A program made the position numbers and the translations under genes. From the NCBI GenBank assembly GCA_052108535.1, contig JBQDZM010000011.1:1-64000 (forward strand): a stretch of DNA of 64,000 nt. The letters run 5' to 3'. This document shows positions 9,532-17,134 of the stretch, one piece after another. The notes beneath the pieces are model-generated. The model saw only the letters and a program-made list of their open reading frames with translations. It did not search any database and was not told where the DNA came from. How positions within the stretch are numbered: the first letter of the stretch is position 1; the number at the start of each line of letters is the position of its first letter. The DNA is from Galactobacter sp052108535. Its GTDB lineage: Bacteria > Actinomycetota > Actinomycetes > Actinomycetales > Micrococcaceae.

Positions 9532-9947
9532 TGCTGATTCCGCGTCGAGTCAAGTTCCGCAAGCAGCACCACCCCAAGCGCTCCGGCATGGCCAAGGGCG
9601 GCACCACCGTTTCCTTCGGCGAGTGGGGCATCCAGGCGCTGACGCCGGCCTACGTGACGAACCGTCAGATCGAGGCCGCTCGTATCGCCATGACCCGCCA
9701 CATCAAGCGTGGCGGCAAGGTCTGGATCAACATCTATCCGGACCGCCCGCTGACCAAGAAGCCCGCCGAAACCCGCATGGGTTCCGGTAAGGGTTCGCCC
9801 GAGTGGTGGGTCGCGAATGTCAAGCCCGGACGTGTCCTCTTCGAGCTCGCCGGTGTCAACGAGGAAGTTGCTCGCGAGGCCCTGCGCCTGGCGATCCACA
9901 AGCTTCCGCTGAAGGCGCGCATCGTGCGCCGTGAGGGTGGTGAATGA
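9531..9947 (+). CDS. rplP: 50S ribosomal protein L16
   Basis: L16 organises the A-site finger region of the large subunit. 138 residues beginning MLIPRRVKFRKQHHPKRSG, with GGKVWINIYPDRPLTKKP and GKGSPEWWVA. One-base overlap with rpsC (TGATG), indicating translational coupling. Confidence 0.98.
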   Translation: MLIPRRVKFRKQHHPKRSGMAKGGTTVSFGEWGIQALTPAYVTNRQIEAARIAMTRHIKRGGKVWINIYPDRPLTKKPAETRMGSGKGSPEWWVANVKPGRVLFELAGVNEEVAREALRLAIHKLPLKARIVRREGGE

Positions 9948-9951
9948 TCCC

Positions 9952-10233
9952 ATGGCCATCGGTTCAAAGGAACTCACCGTGGAGAAGCTGGGCGGCTACG
10001 ACGATGCACGCCTGGCAGAGGAACTGAAGAACGCCAAGAAGGAGCTCTTCAACCTCCGTTTCCAGTCGGCCACCGGCCAGCTGGAGCAGCACGGCCGCAT
10101 CAGCGCCGTGAAGAAGGACATCGCTCGGATTTACACCGTCCTGCGTGAGCGCGAGCTCGGCATTCGTGCCGCAGTCGCTCCCGTTGAGGCGCCCGAGAAG
10201 TCCAAGAAGAAGTCCAAGAAGGACGCCGAGTGA
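9952..10233 (+). CDS. rpmC: 50S ribosomal protein L29
   Basis: L29 sits beside L23 at the tunnel exit. The ATG at 9952 gives 93 residues starting MAIGSKELTVEKL, matching related L29 proteins; GAGGGTGG at 9933-9940 is a plausible SD. In-frame GTGs at 9940 and 9931 would add 4 and 7 residues. Core motif ELFNLRFQSATGQLEQHGRI, and a basic KKKSKKDAE tail. Overlaps rpsQ by one base. Confidence 0.93.
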   Translation: MAIGSKELTVEKLGGYDDARLAEELKNAKKELFNLRFQSATGQLEQHGRISAVKKDIARIYTVLRERELGIRAAVAPVEAPEKSKKKSKKDAE

Positions 10234-10523
10234 TGAGCGAGAAGGAGAACGTCGTGGCTGAGCAGGCTGAGGCCCGCGGTTACCGCAAGACCCTTCGCGG
10301 TTACGTGGTGTCCGACAAGATGGACAAGACCATCGTCGTTGACGTTGAGGACCGTGTGAAGCACGCCCTCTACGGCAAGGTGTTGCGTCGCAACAAGAAG
10401 GTCAAGGCCCACGACGAGGGAAACACCGCCGGTATCGGCGACCTCGTGGTGCTGGCGGAGACCCGCCCGCTGTCCAAGGACAAGAACTGGCGCCTCGTCG
10501 AGATCGTCGAGAAGGCCAAGTGA
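10233..10523 (+). CDS. rpsQ: 30S ribosomal protein S17
   Basis: S17 is a primary 16S rRNA binder with an OB fold. It contains RGYVVSDKMDKTIVV and GDLVVLAETRPLSKDKNWRLV. The start is uncertain: ATG 10233 (96 residues, TGATG coupling to rpmC), GTG 10230, or GTG 10254, which has a clear AAGGAG at 10242-10247 and would give 89 residues. Last gene before a 27-bp terminator, so the S10 transcription unit appears to end here. Confidence 0.93.
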   Translation: MSEKENVVAEQAEARGYRKTLRGYVVSDKMDKTIVVDVEDRVKHALYGKVLRRNKKVKAHDEGNTAGIGDLVVLAETRPLSKDKNWRLVEIVEKAK

Positions 10524-10555
10524 TCCACTCCCGCCTCGCGGCGGGAAGGTGACAG

Positions 10556-10613
10556 AACACACGGGGCCCGGTGGCTGTAGGAAGACTCCTACGGCTACCG
10601 GGCCCCGTGTGTT
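10556..10613 (+). terminator. 27-bp stem terminator ending the S10 operon
   Basis: Arms 10556-10582 and 10587-10613 pair over 27 bp with two wobbles and a 4-nt loop. A smaller CCCGCC/GGCGGG dyad lies just before at 10530-10545. This is among the longest stems in the window and separates rpsQ from rplN. Confidence 0.9.
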
Positions 10614-10884
10614 CGTTGTACACTTAAACGTCCGTGGGTTTCGTGCGTGGGGACTATCCACCTTCACGCGCGGACAACCACGCGGTTCAGCACGTCCAAG
10701 AACGTGATGGACCGCAACACGGCCCGGCGCCGTTTCAAGCCTCGGCCTCGTCCCAGTTCGCTTCCATGCCTCACGCGTGTGAGCAGCGAGGGGGGTGGGG
10801 GTAAGCGTAGGCACCGGGAGATCCATCAACCCGTTCCGCAAGGCTGCGAGTACGCAGAACCGGCGAGACGACAGGAGATAACTA
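10614..10884 (+). promoter_or_regulatory. spc operon upstream region
   Basis: A 271-bp gene-free interval between the S10 terminator and rplN. TACACT at 10619-10624 is a possible -10, but its -35 would fall in the terminator arm, so the promoter is not settled. Open frames here start at scattered GTGs and resemble nothing. Best read as promoter and leader of rplN onward. Confidence 0.35.
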
Positions 10885-11253
10885 GTGATTCAGCAGGAGT
10901 CGCGACTCAAGGTCGCCGACAACACGGGGGCCAAGGAAATCTTGACCATCCGCGTTCTCGGTGGATCCAAGCGTCGCTACGCAGGCATCGGCGACGTGAT
11001 CGTCGCCACCGTCAAGGATGCAATTCCTGGCGGCAACGTGAAGAAGGGCGACGTCGTCAAGGCGGTCGTCGTCCGCACCGTGAAGGAGCGCCGTCGTGCA
11101 GACGGTTCCTACATCAAGTTCGATGAGAACGCTGCGGTGTTGCTCAAGAACGAGACCGAACCCCGTGGTACTCGCATCTTCGGCCCCGTGGGCCGCGAGC
11201 TGCGCGACAAGCGGTTCATGAAGATCGTCTCGCTGGCCCCGGAGGTGCTCTGA
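10885..11253 (+). CDS. rplN: 50S ribosomal protein L14
   Basis: L14 forms an intersubunit bridge and is the target of ribosome silencing factor RsfS. 122 residues starting MIQQESRLKVADNTGAKEI, with VRTVKERRRADGSYIKFDENA and IFGPVGRELR. GTG start with ACAGGAGA at 10871-10878. First gene of the spc segment here. Confidence 0.97.
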   Translation: MIQQESRLKVADNTGAKEILTIRVLGGSKRRYAGIGDVIVATVKDAIPGGNVKKGDVVKAVVVRTVKERRRADGSYIKFDENAAVLLKNETEPRGTRIFGPVGRELRDKRFMKIVSLAPEVL

Positions 11254-11255
11254 TC

Positions 11256-11618
11256 ATGGGTGCAAAGATTAAGAAGGGTGACCTGGTTCAGGTCATCACC
11301 GGCGCCAAGGCTGAGCGCGGCGGCGACCGTGGCAAGCAGGGCAAGGTCCTGAAGGTGTTCCCGGAAGCGCAGCGTGTCATCGTCGAGGGCGTCAATGTCG
11401 TCACGAAGCACACCAAGGTCGGCCAGACCGACCGCGGTTCCAAGACCGGCGGCATCGAGCACGTCGAGGCCCCCATCCACGTTTCCAACGTGGCCGTGGT
11501 GGACCCCGAGAGCAAGAAGCCCACCCGCGTCGGTTTCCGCGAGGAGACCGTCACCAAGGACGGCGTCGAGAAGACCGTGCGTGTTCGCTACGCCAAGTCA
11601 AGCGGAAAGGCCCTGTGA
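11256..11618 (+). CDS. rplX: 50S ribosomal protein L24
   Basis: L24 is an assembly initiator protein with a KOW motif (KKGDLVQVITGAKAERGGDRGKQGKV). 120 residues. It starts 2 nt after rplN, with GGAGG at 11241-11245 as SD inside the rplN end, and overlaps rplE by one base. Confidence 0.97.
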   Translation: MGAKIKKGDLVQVITGAKAERGGDRGKQGKVLKVFPEAQRVIVEGVNVVTKHTKVGQTDRGSKTGGIEHVEAPIHVSNVAVVDPESKKPTRVGFREETVTKDGVEKTVRVRYAKSSGKAL

Positions 11619-12184
11619 TGACTGAAGCAGCTACGCACATCGCACCGCGTCTCAAGACGAAGTACAACGACGAGATCCGCACTGCTCTGCACGAGCAGTT
11701 CTCCTACGCCAACGTCATGCAGATCCCCGGCCTGGTCAAGGTCGTCGTGAACATGGGTGTCGGCGAGGCCGCCAAGGACTCCAAGGTGATCGAGGGCGCC
11801 GTGCGCGACCTCACCGCGATCACCGGTCAGAAGCCCCTCGTCACCAAGGCCCGCAAGTCCATTGCGCAGTTCAAACTGCGTGAGGGCATGCCGATCGGCG
11901 CGCACACCACGCTGCGCGGCGACCGCATGTGGGAATTCGTGGACCGCCTGGTTTCCCTGGCGCTTCCCCGTATCCGCGACTTCCGCGGCCTGAACGCGAA
12001 CCAGTTCGACGGCAACGGCAACTACACGTTCGGTCTGACCGAACAGGTGATGTTCCACGAGATCGACCAGGATTCCATCGACCGCACCCGCGGCATGGAC
12101 ATCACGGTTGTGACCACCGCCAAGACCGACGACGAAGGTCGCGCGCTGCTCAAGGCGCTCGGCTTCCCGTTCAAGACCAACTGA
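11618..12184 (+). CDS. rplE: 50S ribosomal protein L5
   Basis: L5 binds 5S rRNA and contacts P-site tRNA. 188 residues from ATG 11618 (GTG 11615 would add one). Carries MQIPGLVKVVVNMGVGEA, TGQKPLVTKARKSIAQFKLREG and GLTEQVMFHEID. In many actinobacteria rpsN follows; here only 75 nt separate rplE from rpsH and they hold no S14 gene. Confidence 0.97.
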   Translation: MTEAATHIAPRLKTKYNDEIRTALHEQFSYANVMQIPGLVKVVVNMGVGEAAKDSKVIEGAVRDLTAITGQKPLVTKARKSIAQFKLREGMPIGAHTTLRGDRMWEFVDRLVSLALPRIRDFRGLNANQFDGNGNYTFGLTEQVMFHEIDQDSIDRTRGMDITVVTTAKTDDEGRALLKALGFPFKTN

Positions 12185-12259
12185 TCCACTTACGTACTAG
12201 GTCCGCACCCTCCCAACCAGGGCGCGGAAACCAGAACGAGGAAGGGCGAACAAGCCCAC

Positions 12260-12658
12260 ATGACCATGACTGATCCAGTCGCAGACATGCTGACGCGTCT
12301 GCGCAACGCGAACTCCGCTCATCACGAGGACGTCGCTATGCCGTCCTCGAAGCTGAAGGTCCGCATCGCCGAAATCCTGAAGGCCGAAGGCTACATTCAG
12401 GGTTTCCGCGAGGAAGCGGCCCGGGTCGGCAAGACCCTCACTATTGACCTCAAGTTCGGCCCCCAGCGCGAACGCTCCATCGCGGGCATCCGTCGCATCT
12501 CCAAGCCGGGCCTGCGGGTCTACGCGAAGTCCACTGAGCTTCCCCGTGTTTTGGGTGGCCTCGGCATCGCGATCCTGTCCACGTCTTCCGGTCTGCTTAC
12601 AGACCGTCAGGCGAAGTCCAAGGGTGTCGGCGGCGAAGTCGTCGCCTACGTCTGGTAA
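12260..12658 (+). CDS. rpsH: 30S ribosomal protein S8
   Basis: S8 binds the central domain of 16S rRNA and in E. coli represses spc translation. 132 residues: MTMTDPVADMLTRLRNAN at the start and STSSGLLTDRQAKSKGVGGEVVAYVW at the end (both conserved). ATG at 12260 follows GAGGAAGGG; an in-frame ATG at 12266 is also possible. Confidence 0.97.
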   Translation: MTMTDPVADMLTRLRNANSAHHEDVAMPSSKLKVRIAEILKAEGYIQGFREEAARVGKTLTIDLKFGPQRERSIAGIRRISKPGLRVYAKSTELPRVLGGLGIAILSTSSGLLTDRQAKSKGVGGEVVAYVW

Positions 12659-12677
12659 GGGAAGGGAGCACTAAACC

Positions 12678-13214
12678 ATGTCCCGTATTGGACGTCTCCC
12701 CATCACCATCCCGGCCGGCGTCGATGTGAACATCGACGGCCAGACCGTGTTGGTCAAGGGCCCCAAGGGCGAGCTCAGCCACGAGGTTGCTCACCCCATC
12801 GAGGTTGCCGTGGATAACGGCACCGTTTCCGTGACCCGTCCGAACGACGAGCGTAAGTCCCGCTCGCTGCACGGTCTGTCCCGCACGCTGATCAGCAACA
12901 TGATCGTCGGCGTGACCGAGGGTTACGCCAAGAAGCTCGAGATCTCCGGCACCGGTTACCGCGTGCTGGCCAAGGGTACGGACCTCGAGTTCTCCCTGGG
13001 CTACTCCCACACCATTGCTGTGAAGGCGCCCGAGGGCATCACCTTCACTGTCGAGGGTGCCAACAAGCTCACGGTCTCCGGCATCGACAAGCAGCAGGTC
13101 GGCGAGGTCGCTGCGAACATCCGCAAGCTCCGTAAGCCCGACCCGTACAAGGCCAAGGGCATCAAGTACGAGGGCGAAGTCATCCGCCGCAAGGTCGGAA
13201 AGGCAGGTAAGTGA
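12678..13214 (+). CDS. rplF: 50S ribosomal protein L6
   Basis: L6 lies near the sarcin-ricin loop. 178 residues with MSRIGRLPITIPAGVDV, a duplicated alpha/beta fold and the C-terminal RKPDPYKAKGIKYEGE signature. GGGAAGGGAGCA upstream of the ATG. Normal spc position. Confidence 0.98.
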   Translation: MSRIGRLPITIPAGVDVNIDGQTVLVKGPKGELSHEVAHPIEVAVDNGTVSVTRPNDERKSRSLHGLSRTLISNMIVGVTEGYAKKLEISGTGYRVLAKGTDLEFSLGYSHTIAVKAPEGITFTVEGANKLTVSGIDKQQVGEVAANIRKLRKPDPYKAKGIKYEGEVIRRKVGKAGK

Positions 13215-13216
13215 CC

Positions 13217-13588
13217 ATGGCTCTGGCATCCAAGGGAAAGAGCAAGGCCGCTCAGCGCGGCCGCCGTCACCTGCGCGTGCGCAAGCGCATCACCGGTACC
13301 ACGGTTCGTCCCCGTCTGGTCGTCAACCGCTCTGCGCGCCACATGGTGGCCCAGGTCGTCGACGATTCTCGCGGTGTGACCGTGGCATCCGCCACCACGA
13401 TGGAAGCAGATCTGCGTTCCTTCGACGGTGACAAGACCGCCAAGGCCAAGCGCATTGGCGAGCTCGTCGCAGAGCGCGCCAAGAGCGCCGGCGTTGAAGC
13501 CGTGGTCTTCGACCGCGGCGGTAACAAGTACCACGGCCGCGTGGCCGCGGTCGCCGATGGTGCACGCGAAGGAGGGCTGGCGCTGTGA
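13217..13588 (+). CDS. rplR: 50S ribosomal protein L18
   Basis: L18 binds 5S rRNA together with L5. ATG 13217, two bases after the rplF stop with AGGCAGG 9 nt upstream, gives 123 residues; GTG 13211 would add two but leaves almost no SD spacing. Motifs RRHLRVRKRITGT, RPRLVVNRSARH and GNKYHGRVAAVADGAREGGL. The stop overlaps the rpsE start by 4 bases. Confidence 0.96.
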   Translation: MALASKGKSKAAQRGRRHLRVRKRITGTTVRPRLVVNRSARHMVAQVVDDSRGVTVASATTMEADLRSFDGDKTAKAKRIGELVAERAKSAGVEAVVFDRGGNKYHGRVAAVADGAREGGLAL

Positions 13589-14292
13589 GTGAAGAGAACA
13601 ACCAGAAGGACACTCAGGTGAGCGAAACTGCAACGCAGGCACCCGAGGCCAACGAAACCCAGAACTCCAACGACCGTGGCCGTGGCCGCGGCGAGGGTCG
13701 TGGCCGCGGCGAGGGCCGCGGTCGCGGTGAGGGCCGTGGCCGTCGCGACAACCGCAAGCAGGAAGAGGACAAGGACAAGTTCCTCGAGCGCGTCGTCTCC
13801 ATCAACCGCGTCTCCAAGGTCGTCAAGGGCGGCCGTCGCTTCAGCTTCACCGCGCTTGTCGTGGTGGGTGACGGCAACGGTTTGGTCGGCGTCGGCTACG
13901 GCAAGGCCAAGGAAGTTCCCGCGGCCATCGCCAAGGGCGTCGAGGAAGCGAAGAAGTCCTTCTTCCGCGTTCCCCGCGTCGGCACCACCATCCCGCACCG
14001 CGTGCAGGGTGAAGCCGCCGCAGGCGTTGTGCTCCTGATCCCGGCCTCCGAGGGTACCGGCGTGATCGCCGGTGGTCCGGTCCGCGCCGTGCTCGAGTGC
14101 GCCGGTATCCACGACGTGCTGTCCAAGTCCATGGGCTCCACGAACCAGATCAACATGGTGCACGGCACCATCGAGGCTCTGAAGGGCCTCGAGGAGCCCG
14201 CAGCCGTTGCCGCACGTCGTGGGATGTCCCTCGACGAGGTTGCTCCGGCCGCCATGGTGCGCAAGTTGCAGAACACGAAGGCAGGTGCATGA
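13585..14292 (+). CDS. rpsE: 30S ribosomal protein S5 with RG-repeat extension
   Basis: S5 lines the mRNA entry site and affects fidelity. The 235-residue product is longer than a typical ~165-residue S5: residues 1-60 form an extension with three RGRGEG repeats at ~31-53 followed by an Asp/Glu/Lys stretch. The conserved S5 core (FLERVVSINRVSKVVKGGRR, VGVGYGKAKEVPAAI) starts near residue 65. GTG start inside the rplR stop; GTG 13618 is an alternative start that keeps the repeats. Confidence 0.95.
   Translation: MSEENNQKDTQVSETATQAPEANETQNSNDRGRGRGEGRGRGEGRGRGEGRGRRDNRKQEEDKDKFLERVVSINRVSKVVKGGRRFSFTALVVVGDGNGLVGVGYGKAKEVPAAIAKGVEEAKKSFFRVPRVGTTIPHRVQGEAAAGVVLLIPASEGTGVIAGGPVRAVLECAGIHDVLSKSMGSTNQINMVHGTIEALKGLEEPAAVAARRGMSLDEVAPAAMVRKLQNTKAGA
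13676..13745 (+). repeat. In-frame RGRGEG-coding repeat in rpsE
   Basis: Short GC-rich tandem repeat (CGTGGCCGCGGCGAGGG-like, 18-bp unit) coding three RGRGEG units. Unit length is a multiple of three, so copy-number change would not shift the frame. Confidence 0.7.
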
Positions 14293-14516
14293 GCATGAGC
14301 ATCTCGGCTACCCCGAAGAACCTGCAGCCAAGCAATGCCAAGCTGTCCATCACCCAGGTCAAGGGCCTGGTCGGCACCAAGCAGTTCCAGCGCGACACCG
14401 TTCGCTCCCTGGGCCTGAAGCGCATCGGCCACACGGTCGAGCGCAGTGCTGACGCAGTCACGGTGGGCATGATCAACAAGGTCAAGCACCTTGTCTCGGT
14501 CGAGGAGGCCAAGTGA
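14289..14516 (+). CDS. rpmD: 50S ribosomal protein L30
   Basis: Small ferredoxin-like-fold protein of the large subunit. ATG 14289 gives 75 residues with a 4-base overlap with rpsE; ATG 14295 is equally possible. Core motif KLSITQVKGLVGTKQFQRDT and SLGLKRIGHTVE, and C-terminal VGMINKVKHLVSVEE. Usual spc position between rpsE and rplO. Confidence 0.95.
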   Translation: MSMSISATPKNLQPSNAKLSITQVKGLVGTKQFQRDTVRSLGLKRIGHTVERSADAVTVGMINKVKHLVSVEEAK

Positions 14517-14518
14517 CC

Positions 14519-14977
14519 ATGAGCGAGAGAAAAGAACACGCGCTGAAGGTACACCACCTTCGTCCGGCCCCCGGTGCCAAGACCGCAAAGACCCGTGTGG
14601 GTCGCGGTGAGGCTTCCAAGGGTAAGACTGCCGGTCGCGGCACCAAGGGCACCAAGGCCCGTTACCAGGTGAAGGCCGGCTTCGCAGGCGGTCAGCTGCC
14701 TTTGCAGATGCGTCTGCCGAAGCTCCGCGGCTTCACCAACCCGTTCCGCGTCGAGTTCCAGGTCGTGAACCTGGACAAGATCTCGGAGCTGTTCCCCGAG
14801 GGTGGCGACGTCACCGTCGAGGCACTGGTTGCCAAGGGTGCAGTGCGCAAGAACCAGCCCGTGAAGGTGCTGGGCCAGGGCGAGCTCTCCGTCAAGGTGG
14901 ACGTGAAGGTCAACGCCTTCTCCAAGTCTGCACTTGAGAAGATCTCCGCAGCTGGCGGGTCCGCAGAGACCCTCTGA
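14519..14977 (+). CDS. rplO: 50S ribosomal protein L15
   Basis: L15 is a late-assembling protein with a long basic N-terminal extension. 152 residues: ALKVHHLRPAPGAK, VGRGEASKGKTAGRGTKG, FAGGQLPLQMRLPKLRGF. Start taken as ATG 14519, two bases after the rpmD stop with GAGGAGG at 14502-14508; GTG 14513 is the alternative. Instead of running into secY it is followed by a terminator. Confidence 0.95.
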   Translation: MSERKEHALKVHHLRPAPGAKTAKTRVGRGEASKGKTAGRGTKGTKARYQVKAGFAGGQLPLQMRLPKLRGFTNPFRVEFQVVNLDKISELFPEGGDVTVEALVAKGAVRKNQPVKVLGQGELSVKVDVKVNAFSKSALEKISAAGGSAETL

Positions 14978-14997
14978 CGTTTAGACGTCCACTGACT

Positions 14998-15033
14998 TGG
15001 GCCCCTTCCCGGTTAAAGCCGGGAAGGGGCCCA
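14998..15033 (+). terminator. Terminator after rplO
   Basis: Perfect 15-bp stem (14998-15012 with 15019-15033), 6-nt loop, then a T-rich TTTCTTGTTT run. A classic rho-independent terminator inside what is normally a continuous spc operon. Confidence 0.92.
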
Positions 15034-15144
15034 TTTCTTGTTTCTCGGCAGCAGATGTATTATCAGGGCATTACTGTGCCTTTTGGCCGATGACGTGTGT
15101 CGGCGTTATGGCACACGTCACCCTTTTCATTCTTCTGCCCAGAA

Positions 15145-16983
15145 ATGCCTATGCCTTCTCTTGCCCTCCTGTCGTCGAACAACGATCGTAGAACACCTAC
15201 GGCTCCCCGGCGGCGTCCCCTCCGAGCAACGCTCAACCTTGCCACGGCGCTGGCAGTGGCTTTCGGATCCAGCCTGCTGGTTCCGGGCGTCGCGAGCGCC
15301 GACGCAGCGCCCTCGTCGCCCGTCTCCGGCATCACGGTGTATACCGGCAAGACGACGACGCCGATCCGCATCAGCACCCGGACTGTCGTGACTACCAAGA
15401 AGTTGCCGATCAAGGCAACCTGCTCCACCCGTGCAAAGACGCTGAAGAGCATTCCGAAGAATATGGCTCTCACTACGTCCTACACCACTAAGGTGGGCTG
15501 CTATCGGGTGAGCTATTCCGGCAAGTCCGGGTGGATTGCCAAGTCCGGGATCAAGGCGATCAAACAGGTGAGCCTGACAAAGCGGACCTTGGTGTTGCGT
15601 AAGGCCACGGCCCTACGTTCGGCCTGTGCAGTGAAGGCGCCGTCGTTGCGGACCGTGCCCAAGGGAGCGGTGTTGACGACGTCTGCCACAACGAACCTTG
15701 GTTGTTACAAGGTGTCCTACTCGGGCAAAACCGGCTGGATTGCCAAGTCAGATGCGGCAACGGTGACGGTGGCTGCCAAAAAGTATCCGAAATTCTCGAA
15801 CCCGGCTTTGAACGCGAAGCTGAGGTGGAATGGTCCCTCCGTGGATCAGGCCAAGGCCGTACTTTCCGCCCACCGCGGTGGGGCACGCGACGGCGGGGGA
15901 GCGCAACCGCAGACACTGAATGCCTTCCACGAAACCCTGAACCACGGTGTGACCGACCTTGAGTTCGACATCCGGTTCACCAAGGATGACGTGGCTGTGG
16001 TGACGCACGACGCGACCTCGGCGTGCGCTCCAACGGGTGTCCAGAACGTCACCTTCGAGGACCTGGTGGCGGCGAACCATTCCGAGGAGACTACGGCCGG
16101 TTGTGGACTCACGCTGGAGGATCTAATTGGCTTGGCCAAGGACTGGGAACGCACTCATGGGCAACCTGTGTTTCTCCGAGCGGAAACCAAGACCTACTCG
16201 GGGCAACCGGTCGAGTCGCAACGGGAGTACGCCCGGCGATTGGCCCAGCTGGCAGTGAACTCGGAGATCAAGGACCACTTCGTTCTGGCGTCCTTCAATC
16301 TGGACAACCTGAAGGAATTCAAGCGTGTTGACCCGGAATTGTTCACGCAGGCTCTCGTGACGCGTCCGGCGCCGAGTACTATCCTGGCTGCCGCGGCGGC
16401 CGGTGCCGACGAGTACAGCTATTCGGCCTCTCCCGGTGCTGGCGGTAGTAGGTGGCTCAATGAGTTCGTTCACCGCAACGGGATGCAGGCTACGACATGG
16501 TTCGGTAGTGTGGGCTTCAATGCTCCGGTCTTCGCTAAGCAACTGAGTCAGGGAGCGGACAAGATCATCGTCGATTGGCCAGACAGGGTGGCCGGTGCGA
16601 TCTCCAGCCATACATGCCAGCCCGTGTGGAAGGACACCAAAAACGTCACCCTCTGGACCGGGACTCTCAAACCCGGACAGGCAGTCTCCCCGAAGGTTCT
16701 CGGTTCCGTTGCCGGGCAACCAAAACTCGGAGGACTAGAGAACGCTACTGTGCGAGTCACGCTGGATTCGGCCGCTACTTCAGCCGGCGTGCAGATCACA
16801 CCCTCGGGATCGGCTGCGGCGCAGGACCGGGCCTCACTTCAGCGCACAGGAGACAAGGTTTGGGAGGCCGCTGGCGTGCCTGGTCAGGACGGCAGGATTC
16901 AGGTGGCCTCAGACGCCAAGGTGGCGCAGCGCCTCAGCCTGCAGATCACCGGATACACGGAGAACACCTGCCGTGCAAAGTAG
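15145..16983 (+). CDS. Secreted SH3-like / glycerophosphodiester phosphodiesterase-like protein
   Basis: 612 residues from ATG 15145. A basic N region and hydrophobic segment (residues ~31-50) end in an ASA-DA-like signal-peptidase site near residue 52. Next come two SH3b-like repeats sharing GCY[RK]VSYSGK[ST]GWIAKS, which may bind cell wall. From residue ~240 a GDPD-like domain has HRGG (243-246), E273 and D275 in LEFDIRFTKDD, and THD (287-289). The usual metal-ligand PENT motif reads PQT (255-257), so activity is uncertain. No good SD, so the start is tentative. It lies between rplO and secY with its own terminator upstream, and looks like an insertion into the spc operon. Confidence 0.8.
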   Translation: MPMPSLALLSSNNDRRTPTAPRRRPLRATLNLATALAVAFGSSLLVPGVASADAAPSSPVSGITVYTGKTTTPIRISTRTVVTTKKLPIKATCSTRAKTLKSIPKNMALTTSYTTKVGCYRVSYSGKSGWIAKSGIKAIKQVSLTKRTLVLRKATALRSACAVKAPSLRTVPKGAVLTTSATTNLGCYKVSYSGKTGWIAKSDAATVTVAAKKYPKFSNPALNAKLRWNGPSVDQAKAVLSAHRGGARDGGGAQPQTLNAFHETLNHGVTDLEFDIRFTKDDVAVVTHDATSACAPTGVQNVTFEDLVAANHSEETTAGCGLTLEDLIGLAKDWERTHGQPVFLRAETKTYSGQPVESQREYARRLAQLAVNSEIKDHFVLASFNLDNLKEFKRVDPELFTQALVTRPAPSTILAAAAAGADEYSYSASPGAGGSRWLNEFVHRNGMQATTWFGSVGFNAPVFAKQLSQGADKIIVDWPDRVAGAISSHTCQPVWKDTKNVTLWTGTLKPGQAVSPKVLGSVAGQPKLGGLENATVRVTLDSAATSAGVQITPSGSAAAQDRASLQRTGDKVWEAAGVPGQDGRIQVASDAKVAQRLSLQITGYTENTCRAK

Positions 16984-17042
16984 GTTTTCCGGCCGCGTAC
17001 AGCCTGAAAAGTTCCAGAAAGTAGCTGAGAGTGTGACCCGGA

Positions 17043-17073
17043 TTGCGGCGGCCAAGCGCAGGGAGGTTAGACT
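17043..17073 (+). promoter_or_regulatory. Candidate secY-adk promoter
   Basis: TTGCGG (17043-17048), 19-bp spacer, TAGACT (17068-17073). It would give a leader of about 55 nt before secY, consistent with secY having its own promoter after the inserted secreted-protein gene. Confidence 0.5.
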
Positions 17074-17134
17074 TCCCTAGGTTGCGTATGTGCGTGTCAC
17101 GTCGTAGCAAACCATTTACGTGCAAGGAGATTGT

